Part shown: positions 49,201-57,900 of the stretch, in pieces
Position numbering within the stretch: position 1 is the stretch's first letter
Layout: each line of letters begins with the position of its first letter
NCBI GenBank assembly: GCA_020348445.1
Contig: CP070751.1
Location: forward strand, 4,679,778 to 4,743,777
DNA from: Thermoplasmata archaeon
Lineage (GTDB): Archaea > Thermoplasmatota > Thermoplasmata > GCA-020350865
DNA: 64,000 bases
Direction of reading: 5' to 3'
Notes under the pieces: model-generated
Seen by the model: only the letters and a program-made list of their open reading frames with translations
Databases searched by the model: none
Told to the model about the DNA's origin: nothing
Translations under genes and position numbers: made by a program

Positions 49201-51560
49201 CCCCGATAATGGACATAAACAAGACAACAGATAAAACTAAGGCCAATCCTGGTGATGAAATTGTCTATACAATTACGTATACCAATACAGGAACAGGAAA
49301 TGCCTCGGGGGTTTTAATAAACGATACGATCCCATTACACACAACATATGTGAGTTCAAGTATCAACTACAGCTCAAAGATTGGGAACAAGTATGTATTC
49401 TTCATAGGCCATGTTCCTGCAAACTCCACCTTCACAATAACCATCACCGTTATGGTTGATGTAGGAACCGCAGATAAAACCCCACTGCACAATGAGGTCA
49501 CCCTCGATTATGCCGACGTCAACGGCAACTACTACCCACAGGAGAACGCTTATGCAGATGCTGTGGTTACTGCACCTGTTATGTCATTATCCAAGGATGC
49601 TGATATAGCAAAAGGCACTCCTGGCGATCCAATCACCTATACCATCAAATATGAGAATAATGGAACAGGTGATGCAAGAAGCGTTGTAATTGTTGATACC
49701 CTGCCTTTGGACGTTAAGTTCATTTCGGCCTCCCCTGCACCTGATAACATATCAGGTAACATCCTGATTTGGATTATAGGGGACGTCCTTTCCGGCGATT
49801 CTGAAAATATCACCGTAAATGTAGAGATCATACCGGGCACCTGGGATGAAACTGTTCTCACAAATATCGTGACTCTTGATTACTCTGATGCCAATGATAA
49901 TTTCATCAAGCAGCTTGAAGATTCCGTTGATGTTATCGTTACCGCGCCTGTCATGACCTTATCCAAGGAAGCAGGCGAAGTCAGTGAAAGCGCTTATGTA
50001 ATAACCGATATCAGACTCAGGGTGGCAGGCGAGAAGTGGCATGATGTGGTACTTACTCTCTACTGCAATAATGTCTCAGTGGCTGTAGCACGTGTCTACA
50101 GGGAACCTGGGGATCCAGACGATCAGTCCGTGACCCTCTATAATGTATCAATAAACCTGCTTTGCGACTGCTTTTCTGCTGTTGTGGTATATACACCATT
50201 TGATGATGTGATCAACGGTCAAATTAATGGTGCTGATCCTGCTTGGCTAATCCTCAATACCGAATATGGAAAAGAGATCAGAATCCACCACACCTTCAAC
50301 TATCAACATCCAGAGGGCTGGAACTGGACAATAGATGATTTCCGCCCATATCTAATCAACCTACCCTTGACTTTGAACTATACCATAAGCTATGAGATCC
50401 ACTATGCGAACATTGGAACAGGAGATGCAACAAACGTTTGGATATATGATGTGATCCCACCTGAGACATTCCTTATAAACAGCACCCCGGCTTTTGATTC
50501 CTATATAGGAAACACGTTGGGCTGGAATATTGGCTATGTTCCCTCGGGTGGAAGTGGATGCGTCTGCCTCAATATCAGCTTCGTCTTTCCGAATGTCATT
50601 GTGAAGAACTGGTATCCAATGGGTAAGTTACTACAAAACAATGCTACAATGGACTACCATGACACCAACGGGAACTTAGTTGAACAGTTGAGCGATTCTG
50701 CCGAAGTTATCGTGTACGTTCCGTCTGAACTCAAAAAGCCAAAGAACAAGCACTATTCACCGATTTATCAGGGAGATGGCGGTGAGATTCCATCCAATAT
50801 GCTGTCTTATATTGGTTATGGAAGCACATCTATAGGGGATACATATCTAGTCATCTTCTCAGAAACGGGTCAAGGTGACAACCTAGAATCCACAGTTGTA
50901 GATAGCACAAACGAAGACAATATCGTGCATATTTACCTAAGCCAATATCAGCTAGACACCCCACCACCTGCCGAAGAAGAAACCACAATAATTATCGATA
51001 CAACACATATGATTCAAATAGAGATTCCATCTGATCCTCAGATCCATGAAGTTGTGTTCATCGAAATCGATGAAATGCTAGATATACAGGTGATCGAATT
51101 CGGTATTGGAGCCTTAGAACCTCCAGAAATAGTGATGATAGAGCCATCAATCACCATACTAGGACCAGTTGACACAGAGGAAATATTTACCCTTGAAGGC
51201 CAATACGAGTTAACAGTAAAGGAGGTCTCACACAAAGAAAAGGATCTTACCATCACAGTGGATATACAAGAGATATCTGAGCCCCCAGAGGTTGAATATA
51301 CTGTTTTAGAGGTGGAATCAAGGGAGGATGACGAGATTTGCTTGGTTGAAAATGAGGAGACAATTGAGATAGCAGCAACAGAAATCAAGACACCCTCCTC
51401 CCTCATTGTTGAGACGCAAAATACAGCGTCCACCGAGAGTGCAGAAAATCCACAAGGGGAAAAGACGGTCTCTTATCTGAGCATGGCACCACTTTTATTT
51501 GCTGCCATTGCCCTTTTGGCGGGTGTTTTCTGCTGGTTCCAGAGAAGAAAAAGGAGATAA
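37233..51560 (+). CDS. Giant DUF11-repeat surface protein 1 (4775 aa)
   Basis: The layout begins with a signal or anchor segment (about 12-34) and a beta-rich N-terminal domain of about 250 residues, shared with giant 2 and not recognised. About 33 DUF11 Ig-like repeats follow from residue 286, mostly 124 aa each, with the consensus S-K-x-A-D-V, A-D-P-G-D, I-x-Y, D-T-I-P, D-A-N-G-N and V-T-A-P. The last repeat is interrupted by an insert of about 130 residues. An acidic stalk and a C-terminal transmembrane helix (about 4749-4768) with an R-R-K-R-R tail end the protein. It is probably a membrane-anchored fibre extending far from the cell. Asn-glycosylation sequons are dense. Residues 782-2021 are ten nearly identical units. 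Confidence 0.9.
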   Translation: MRNGTRGGKSLKRANTIAVATILIFGMFVLAVTPPGEEPDTIEDWPSENEWINYTFRGERIRDWEDKPYENDPTHGIANVQPDAVDIASGVDASGGGAGNNPGNYTSVQYFYDDVNGDSDGFNNIDDDWLFLRMRVAGDPRHSGKYYYKAYHWDILLEIDGDIYSEFVVDINGGGGYFQFGTVGVYYNDTEDYEYDPDNDWVWLQEARKAKNNFTRVQEIGYGTDTEDDDQWWIEYRIPVTAFTDYDDNQLLGADTDFLLFFSTSASMTNPLQKDWMGEYVFGEPANITVEKTVEEDIVAAGDILHYKIYYNNTGEFNANHVWINDTIPEYTTFVECSPPYDSVDGRTYTWHFTDVESGNHTVYLNVSVDSDVPDGTILRNVVVLNYTDDHDEEKPGSEDETENEVEGPFMDFAKDADLTFADPGDTINYTLTYENTGSGGAYNVVITDILPDHVEFDYSVPAPTSVDGNTLTWEFGVVSGFSVNYIYVYVTVDAYTENGTYLVNFANMSYEDVNENPYPTLEDWANVTVVAPLMTISKTADVTVADPGDQIIYTIDYENTWSGDATNVVIEDTIDPDTTYVNASLAPSNIAGDVITWNIGTISGGGSGSITLIVKVDVNVEDGTTLTNIVTLNYDDANGNPQDEETDSVNVSVTAPDMTISKSADVSYADPGDEITYNITYENTGSGVAAQVWIVDTIPSYTTYVSSSPAYTSVSGDSYTWHFTNVSQGTYYITLKVKVDVGTVPGTILINNVTLDYTDANGNQPYDTEDDSATVTVTAPDITLSKEADVTTADPGDIITYNITYSNNGNGLAAHVWINDTIPTDTTFVSSSVNYTAKSGDTYTWHFTDIGPGAYYIILKVRVDVGTEPGTTLTNYVTLEYTDANGNQPYDTEQDSATVTATAPAMTISKNADVTTADPGDLIIYNITYSNNGNGVAAHVWINDTIPADTTFVSSSVNYTASSGDTYTWHFTDVNPGTYYIILKVRVDVGTEPGKTLTNDVTLDYTDANGNQPYDTEHDSAAVTATAPDMIISKNADVTTADPGDIITYTITYSNNGNGVAAHVWVNDTIPGDTTFVSSSPNYTASSGDTYTWHFTDVDPGIFYIILKVRVDVGTEPGTILTNNVTLEYTDANGNQPYDTEQDSATVTATAPDMTISKNADVSTADPGDIITYNITYSSNGNGVAAHVWVNDTIPGDTTFVSSSPNFTASSGDTYTWHFTDVDPGTYYIILKVRVDIGTAPSTILHNEVTLDYTDANGNQPYDTETDSVNVTVTAPEITVGKDADVSFADPGDIITYNITYSNNGNGVAAHVWVNDTIPDHTTFVSSSPNYTALSGSKYTWHFTDVDPGTYYIILKMRVDVGTAPSTILHNEVTLDYMDANGNQPYDTQTDSVNVTVTAPDMTINKDADVTVADPGDIITYNITYSNNGNGVAAHVWVNDTIPGDTTFVSSSPNYTASSGDTYIWHFTNVNPGTYYIILKVSVDVGTAPSTILHNEVTLDYMDANGNQPYDTQTDSVNVTVTAPDMTISKNADVTTADPGDVITYNITYSNNGNGIAAHVWVNDTIPGDTTFVSSSPNYTAKSGDTFTWHFTDVGPGTYYIIIKVKVDVGTEPRTTLLNNVTLDYTDANGNQPYDTESDFATVTATAPDMTISKNADVTTADPGDFIIYNITYSNNGNGVAAHVWVKDTIPADTTFVSSSPNYTSKSGDTFTWHFTNVDPGTYYIILKVRVDVGTDPRTTLLNNVTLDYTDANGNQPYDTERDSAIVTATAPDMTISKNADVSTADPGDFIIYNITYSNNGNGVAAHVWVKDTIPADTTYISSSPNYTAKSGDTFTWHFTNVDPGTYYITLKVKVDVGTDPRTTLLNNVTLDYTDANSNQPYDTERDSATVTATAPDITINKNADVSIADPSDIITYNITYSNNGNGVAAHVWINDTIPADTTFVSSSPNYTASSGDTFTWHFTDVDPGTCWIILKVRVDVDTPDGTTLVNEVTLDFTDDNGNQPYPTQNDTAIVYVTAPTMIIIKTANTNKADPGDTVVYTIYYENTGTGDATNVVIEDTLPENVTFEDADPYPNSTTSGKLIWNIGTVPGDTDGTITVWVTVNIGSPDGELLRNFVVLEYDDDNENPQPDENDSADVTVTAPVMSFSKCVCHRYADPGDYIQYRIQYRNSGSGNATNVVIIDTLSENMTLISSNPAYDNVSGNVYKWYIGLVGPYTHGSITILVQVNVGVEDGTVLPNKATLDYSDDNGNPYDRETRWANVTVTAPIMTIEKSADVIKADPSDYITYTIEYENTGTGEATGIVIVDTIPAYTTFINSTPAFDYQSGNSYYWNFSSVAGETNGIITIVVKVNAYTTDGTLLTNTVTLDYNDANGNPYDQENDTAEVTVTAPDMIIIKVSDVDDADPGDPIEYTLTYINRGSGIATDIVITDTIPEHTTYVDSDPTYDQVSGRIYKWINIINVGPYSSGNITITVRVNVGTADGILLRNKATLDYDDANGNPYPQENDTADVTVTAPDMIIEKSAYVITADPSDYITYTIVYTNLGTGEATDVIIVDKIPADTTFKNSTPMFDSQSGDFFTWNFSSILGLSNGTITIIVQVDAYTPDGRLLTNIATLDYNDANGNPYPQENDTAHVTVTAPVLRFGKLANVAKADPSDPIVYALTYSNIGTGVATDIVVADTIPGDTTFVSSNPSYSYVINDTYYWNVSTLAGGANGSIKITVTVNAGTGDGKLLHNSATFDYDDANGNPYPQKEASADVIVTAPVLNIIKTADVATADPDDLITYTIVFINSGTGNATDVWIVDTIPAYTTFLNASPYYDYNENDTYKWYFALVEGSTNITITILVKVDVGTPDETLLHNGVILEYSDDNGNPLDNETSSDDVIVTAPILSLNKTADVATADPDDTIIYTIKYENKGTGWASLVEIVDTIPADTTFVSASTGYNVSGDVYTWIIGNLAPNGSGIITITVKVDIATPDETTLHNEVTLDWADANGNYYTPLSAYADVRVTAPQMHLCKQASVEYADPDDTFVYTLYARNYGTGWATGVFVNDSLPSYLTLVNATPMYTYTIGNLLVWNVGTLAPNGGFIRIYITVRVNVSTPDKTKLHNVNTLDYADANGNYYPQKSKYADVIVTAPVLSLSKTASVAKANPGDIITYTIKYNNTGTGWASLVKIVDKIPAYTTFLNATPGYTISGNEYTWIIGNFSPNGTGVIVIVVKVDIPTPDGITLHNEVKLDWADANGNYYPQLCAYADVIVTAPILSITKTADKSTANPGDIITYTIIYENSGTGWATLVKIVDTIPSDTTFLNSTPIYSSFSDNKYTWIIGNLTPGGSGNITIIVRVNVPTPDQALLHNNATLDWADANGNYYPQLSDYANTFVTAPILTIRKTASKTTADPGDTITYTIKYNNTGSGWASLVKIVDTIPAETTFVSATGVYNMSGDNITWVIGNLAPNSSFIITITVTVDIPTPDETTLHNEVTLDWADANGNYYPQLSDYADVIVTAPILLFSKSTSDITADPGDTLVYTLEYENVGTGLATLVVIRDNIPIAHVTFVGASPNYTSVSGGIFTWNIGNITPGAKGTINVTVKVKAYTADKTILHNNATLSWADANGNYYPQLNDYANVRVTAPVMTLNKTADVAYADPGDTIIYTIKYTNSGTGWASLVKIVDKIPADTTFLNATPGYNISSVDEYTWTIGNVAPNSTATITIIVKVDVPTPDKTLLHNYATLDWADANGNPYPQLYDDADVYVTAPVLSITKTANVTTAYPNEPITYTIEYENTGSGWASLIKIVDTISNDTTLKSATPMYNSSSGNKYTWNIGNLKPGGKGTITIVVVVKEDTPDETHLSNYVTLDWADANGNYYPQLDDYANVTVTAPIMVLDKTADKETANPGDLIMFTITYMNLGTGWATGFYINDTIPLFTTFVDADPWYTSVLNRTYHWFIGSVAPGAVKYINLTVRVDPFTEDQYIIRNQIGNVSAEVPVTAPIMDINKTTDKTKANPGDEIVYTITYTNTGTGNASGVLINDTIPLHTTYVSSSINYSSKIGNKYVFFIGHVPANSTFTITITVMVDVGTADKTPLHNEVTLDYADVNGNYYPQENAYADAVVTAPVMSLSKDADIAKGTPGDPITYTIKYENNGTGDARSVVIVDTLPLDVKFISASPAPDNISGNILIWIIGDVLSGDSENITVNVEIIPGTWDETVLTNIVTLDYSDANDNFIKQLEDSVDVIVTAPVMTLSKEAGEVSESAYVITDIRLRVAGEKWHDVVLTLYCNNVSVAVARVYREPGDPDDQSVTLYNVSINLLCDCFSAVVVYTPFDDVINGQINGADPAWLILNTEYGKEIRIHHTFNYQHPEGWNWTIDDFRPYLINLPLTLNYTISYEIHYANIGTGDATNVWIYDVIPPETFLINSTPAFDSYIGNTLGWNIGYVPSGGSGCVCLNISFVFPNVIVKNWYPMGKLLQNNATMDYHDTNGNLVEQLSDSAEVIVYVPSELKKPKNKHYSPIYQGDGGEIPSNMLSYIGYGSTSIGDTYLVIFSETGQGDNLESTVVDSTNEDNIVHIYLSQYQLDTPPPAEEETTIIIDTTHMIQIEIPSDPQIHEVVFIEIDEMLDIQVIEFGIGALEPPEIVMIEPSITILGPVDTEEIFTLEGQYELTVKEVSHKEKDLTITVDIQEISEPPEVEYTVLEVESREDDEICLVENEETIEIAATEIKTPSSLIVETQNTASTESAENPQGEKTVSYLSMAPLLFAAIALLAGVFCWFQRRKRR
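39576..43295 (+). repeat. Ten tandem 372-bp DUF11 units with high DNA identity
   Basis: The span 39576-43295 is exactly ten units of 372 bp (124 codons), all carrying N-N-G-N-G-[VLI]-A-A-H-V-W and Y-T/M-D-A-N near the end. Long DNA stretches such as acaacatttgtatcatcatc recur, which shows recent expansion or gene conversion. Copy number may be unstable and hard to assemble. Confidence 0.9.
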
Positions 51561-51587
51561 ACTCCTTTCTTTTTTTCATTTTTTTTA
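51550..51587 (+). terminator. Terminator overlapping the stop codon of giant 1
   Basis: aaaggag (51550-51556) and ctccttt (51562-51568) form a perfect 7-bp stem around a 5-nt loop that contains most of the stop codon. T-tracts follow at 51570-51576 and 51581-51587. Confidence 0.75.
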
Positions 51588-51905
51588 TATAAATTAACTT
51601 GTTTTTAGGGTATATTAGCGATTTTTCATGGATTTTTATTAATAATAATATTTTCTGATTTACACGAAAATTTCTTGGTAAAAATGAGATACTTTAAGAC
51701 GGTTAAAGCAAAAGTATATTAACATGTTTGTACATATTCTTAAGGACAGACCTTTAGAAAATAATGGAGAGGGGAGAGTAAATTTGTATCTGAGAGGTAG
51801 TATAATATCATATAGTGCAGGTAATCTTAGCATATTTGGCTCTTCTTTTTACCTAGGTCTATCTTCTTTTAAAAGATCATCTAAAGAATTAAATGAGGTG
51901 AAAAA
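51588..51905 (+). promoter_or_regulatory. Promoter region and leader of DUF11 giant 2
   Basis: This gap of about 345 bp (from 51561) holds no protein gene of normal size. The promoter element shared with giant 1 lies at 51708-51735 with its inverted repeat imperfect (aacatgtt-tgtacatatt). A leader of about 170 nt follows. It contains a possible 41-codon ORF (51784-51909, TTG start after ggagaggggagag) whose stop overlaps the giant's ATG. The giant has a strong gaggtg site at 51896. Confidence 0.55.
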
Positions 51906-54900
51906 ATGAGGGGAAAAGGCAAAGGTGTTTTAGCAGTTAAGAAAGCAAATTCCATAGTGGTTATGACACTGCTGGTCATTGGAACACTTGTTCTGGCGGT
52001 AACTCCTCCGGGAGAGGAACCAGACCACATCGAAGACTGGCCCGATGAAAGCGAATGGATAAATTACACATTCAGGGGAGAGAGAATCAGAGACTGGGAG
52101 GACAAACCCTATGAAAACGATCCCACCCATGGGATTGCCAATGTCCAGCCAGATGCCGTGGATATTGCCTCTGGTGTGGATGCAAGTGGTGGTGGGGCGG
52201 AGAACAATCCCGGTAACTTTACTTCTGTCCAGTACGTTTATAAGGATGTTAACGGGGACAGCGTAGGTTGTGAAAATATAGAGGATGACTGGCTGTTTCT
52301 GAGAATGAGGGTTGCAGGGGATCCTAGAGCAACAGGTGGAAAGTACATGTACAAGGCATATCACTGGGACATACTCATTGAAGTCGATGGTGACCTATGG
52401 AGTGAATTTGTTGTGGATTTGAATGGTGGGGACGGATATTTCAAATGGGGTACCGTGGGAGTATACTACAACAATACAGAGGACTACGAGTACGATCCAG
52501 ACAATGATTGGGTTTGGTTGCAGGAGGCCAGTAAGGCAAAAAATAAATTCACAAGACCTGTTTTAATAGATTACGGAACCGACACAGAAGATGATGATCA
52601 GTGGTGGATCGAATACAGGATTCCTGTAACTGCCTTCACTGATTATGACGACAACCAACTTTTGTGCTCGAATACGGGTTTTCTTTTGTTCTTCAGCACA
52701 TCGGCATCACTGACCAATCCTCTTCAGAAGGATTGGATGGGCGAGTACATTTTTGGACAGCCAGCCAATATAACAGTTGAAAAGACTGTTGAGGAAGGAA
52801 CTGTGGCACCAGGGGATACACTGCATTATAAAATCTATTACAACAACACCGGAGATTTCAATGCAAATCACGTGTGGGTAAATGATACAATTCCTGAATA
52901 CACCACCTTTTTAGATTGCTCCCCAGCCTACGATTCAGTGGATGATCGCACATACAGATGGTATTTTACAGATGTGGAACCTGGCAATTATACAATATAT
53001 CTAAATGTGACAGTTGACGCCGGTGTTCCAGATGGAACTATACTGAGAAACGTAGTTGCACTGAACTACACAGACCATCAGGATAACGAACTACCAGGTT
53101 CTGAGGATGAGACAGAAAATCCAGTGGAAGGGCCTGATATGACCTTTACGAAGGAGGCGGATTCTTCAACTGCCAATCCTGGGGATACTTTAACATATAC
53201 CCTTACATATGAAAATACAGGCAGTGGTGGGGCGTATAATGTTGTGATAACTGACACGCTACCTGATTACGTAGAACTTGATTATAGTGATCCAGCACCA
53301 ACTTCAGAGGTCGGCAATATCCTAACTTGGGAATTTGATGTTGTACCGGGAAACAGTGTAAATTACATCTACATTTATGTTATCGTGGATCCTTACACAG
53401 AGGACGGCACATATCTTGTCAATTACGCAACGTTGGAATATGAGGATGTTAACGAGAATCTATATCCATCATTGGAGGACTGGGCAAATGTCACAGTCAC
53501 GGCTCCCATGATGACAATTTCCAAGACTGCTGATGTCGCAGAGGCCGATCCTGGAGATTATATAACCTACACTATTGAATATGAGAACACAGGTTCCGGT
53601 GACGCAACTGATGTTGTGATTGTGGATACAATAGATCCTGATACAACTTTTGTAAATGCAACCCCGGCTCAATCCATCAAAGTTGGAGATGTAATTACCT
53701 GGAACATCGGGACCGTTTCCGGCGGTGGCTCGGGAACCATAATCCTGATAGTGAAGGTGGACGCATATGTCGAAGACGGAATTATCCTGAGAAATACAGT
53801 GACCCTGAATTACAATGATGCCAACGGAAATCCACAGGACGAAGAATCAGATTACGTGGATGTCACAGTCACTGCGCCTGATATGACAATATCCAAGACT
53901 GCTGATAAAACAGAAGCAAATCCCGGAGATCAGATAACCTATACCATTGAATACGAGAATACAGGAACCGGTGACGCAACTGATGTCGTGATTGTGGATA
54001 CAATAGATCCCGACACGACCTTTGTCAGTGCAAGTCCATCTCCATCCAGTGTAGTTGGAGATGTTATTACCTGGAACTTTGGGACAGTTTCCGGTGGTGG
54101 CTCGGGAACCATAACCCTGATTGTGGAGGTAGACCCATATGTTGAAGATGGAACAGTTCTGACAAACACAGTGACCCTGAACTATGATGACGCCAATGAC
54201 AATCCACAGGACGAAGAAACAGACAGCGTAGATGTCACAGTAACTGCGCCTGGTATGACAATTACCAAGACTGCCGATGTCTCAGAGGCCGATCCTGGAG
54301 ATTATATAACCTACACAATCTCCTACGAGAACACAGGTTCTGGGGATGCAACAGATGTTGTGATTGTGGACACAATAGATCCAGATACGACTTTTGTAAA
54401 TGCAACACCGGCTCCATCCAGCGAAGTTGGAGATGTTTTAACCTGGAATATAGGCACTGTTTCCGGAGGGGGCTCTGGAATTATTATACTCATTGTGAAG
54501 GTGGATGCCTATGTTGAAGATGGGACTATATTGAGAAATACAGTAACCCTGAACTATGATGACGCCAACGGCAATCCACAGGACGAGGAATCAGATTACG
54601 TGGATGTCACTGTAACTGCACCTGATATGACTATCTCCAAGACCGCTGATGTCTCAGAAGCCGATCCCGGAGATCAGATAACCTACACCATTGAATATGA
54701 GAATACAGGAACCGGTGACGCAACTGATGTCGTGATTGTTGATACCATCCATCCAGATACAACCTATGTCAGTGCAACTCCGGCTCCATCCAGTATAGTT
54801 GGAGATGTTATTACATGGAACCTCGGAACCGTTTCTGGAGGAGGCTCAGGAAGCATAACCTTGATTGTGGAGGTTGATGCATATGTTGAAGACGGAACTG

Positions 54901-57900
54901 TTCTGACAAATTTTGTTACACTTAACTATGACGATGCCAACGGCAATCCACAGGACGAAGAAACAGACAGTGTGGATGTAACAGTCACTGCGCCTGTTAT
55001 GACAATCTCCAAGACTGCAGATGTCTCTGAAGCCGATCCTGGCGATTATATAACCTACACCATCGAATACGAGAATACAGGTTCCGGTGATGCAACAGAT
55101 GTGGTAATTGTTGATACCATAGATCCCGATACGACTTTTGTAAATGCAACTCCGGCTCCATCCAGCAAAGTTGGAGACGTAATTACCTGGAATATCGGCA
55201 CTGTTTCCGGTGGAGACTCTGGAATCATTATTCTCATTGTGAAGGTGGATGCATATGTTGAAGATGGAACTATTTTAACAAACACTGTGACCCTTAACTA
55301 CGATGATGCCAACGGTAATCCACAGGACGAGGAGACAGATTGTGTAAAAGTCACTGTTACTGCACCCGATATGACAATTTCCAAGACAGCTGATGTCTCA
55401 GAAGCCGATCCTGGCGATTATATAACCTATACCATCGAATACGAGAACACGGGTTCCGGTGACGCAACTGATGTGGTAATTGTTGATACCATAGATCCTG
55501 ATACGACTTATGTAAATGCAACTCCGACTCCATCGAGTATAGTTGGAGATGTAATCACATGGAATATTGGGACTATCGCAGGAAGGGACGCAGGGAGCTT
55601 CTCCCTGATTGTGAAGGTGGATGCATATGTTGAAGATGGAACCATCCTGAGAAATACCGTGACCCTGAATTACGATGATGCTAACGGAAATCCACAGGAC
55701 GAAGAGTCAGATTACGTGGATGTAACTGTCACTGCACCTGATATGACAATCTCCAAGACTGCAAATGTCTCAGAGGCCGATCCTGGCGATTATATAACCT
55801 ACACCATCGAATACGAGAACACGGGTTCCGGTGACGCAACAGATGTCGTGATTGTTGATACCATAGATCCAGACACGACTTATGTGAATGCAACTCCAGC
55901 TCCATCGAGCATAGTTGGGGATGTTATAACCTGGAATATCGGTTTGGTGGCCAAAGAAACCGGCGGGAGCATAGAATTGATAGTAAAAGTGGATATTGGT
56001 ACACCCGACGGTACATTACTATGCAATTATGTTACTCTCAACTATGATGATGCTAATGGAAATCCACAACCTGAAGAAAGCGATTGTGCAGATGTAACTG
56101 TTACAGCCCCGAAAATGACCTTCAAAAAATCTGCAGATGTCACACATGCAGATCCTGGGGATCCAATTGTATACACCCTGACCTATGAAAACAAGGGAAG
56201 CGGAGATGCAACACTTGTTGTTGTTACGGACACCATACCTTCTGATGTGACCTATGTGAGCTCAAATCCAGTCTATGACAGTGTTAGTGGAAACACCTAT
56301 ACATGGAACATAGGAACTGTTGCAGGATATTCCAGCGGCACCATCACATTAACAGTCAAGGTAAATGTTGGTGTCGCCGATGGCACAGTGCTTCACAACG
56401 AGGCCACATTGGATTATGCAGATGCAAATGGTAACTACTATCCACAGCTTCAAGATGATGCAGACGTTACTGTCACTGCCCCTGACATGACCATTACCAA
56501 AACAGCCAATGTAAGCGAGGTGGATCCAGGGGACACTATTGTATATACCCTATTTTATGAAAACCATGGAAGCGGTGTTGCCACAGATGTTGTTGTGACA
56601 GATACAATACCTTTGCACACGACTTTTGTAATCTCAGATCCAGTTCATGACAGCGTTAGCGGAAGGACATATACATGGAATATCGGAACTGTTGCTGGAT
56701 ATGGCAGCGGGACAATAACAATAAATGTCACAGTGGATGCTGGAACACCTGATCAAACAGTATTACGCAACGACGCTACATTGGATTACGACGATGCCAA
56801 TGGTAATCCCTATCCCCAGGAAACAGATTATGCCTGTGTTACAGTTACGGCCCCGGAAATGAGCATCACAAAAACAGCAAATGTCGAAACTGCAGACCCT
56901 GGTGATCAAATAACATATACAATCGTTTTTGAAAACAGTGGAACTGGAAATGCAACCAATGTCTGGATAAATGATACGATCCCTGCCGATACAACTTATG
57001 GTTCTTCATCGCCAACTTATGATTACAACAATGGCGATACCTACATGTGGTATTATGCTCTCATTGGACCGGGTGCCTCGGTAACCATTTCCATTGTAGT
57101 TAAGGTGGATGTGGGTACTCCTGACAAAACACTTTTGCATAACTCTGTGACCCTGGATTATGCCGACGACAATGGTAATCCATTACCACAGGAATCGGAT
57201 TTTGCTAATGTCAATGTTACAGCACCTGTAATGACCATTATAAAGTCAGCTGATGTTTCTTATGCAGACCCAGGTGATACGATTGAATACACAATAGAAT
57301 ATGAAAATACAGGATCCGGGTGGGCCTCACTTGTTGAGATCGTCGATACGATACCTGCTGATACGACCTTTTTAAACTCAACGCCCTCACCTACCAGCTC
57401 CGCCGGAGATGTATATACCTGGACAATAGGTGATGTAGCACCAGGTGCAAGCGGGACCATAACAATTATAGTGACAGTGGATGTGGGAACTGCTGACGAA
57501 ACACTGCTTCACAATGTTGCCACTCTTGATTATGCAGATGCAAACGGCAATTACTATCCGCAGGAAAGTGATTATGCAGATGTCATCGTTACAGCGCCTG
57601 ATCTTTCGATTATGAAGACCGCGAACATGTCATTAGCAAATCCCGGGGATACGATTGAGTACACAATCGAATATGAGAATTCAGGAACAGGATGGGCTTC
57701 ACTTGTCGAGATTGTTGATACAATTCCTGCCGATACTACCTTTGTAGGCTCAACACCCTCACCGGATAGTTCTACTGGAGATGTATATACCTGGACAATA
57801 GGAGACTTAGCACCAGGTGCAAGCGGGACTATAACCATAACCGTTACTGTGGATGTTGGGACACCTGATCGGACCCTTTTACACAATGTAGTTACCTTGG

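Noticed and set aside
51724..51909. 61-codon ORF before giant 2
   Set aside because: Its start lies inside the shared promoter element, so only the shorter internal ORF from 51784 is considered, and only as a possible leader peptide.
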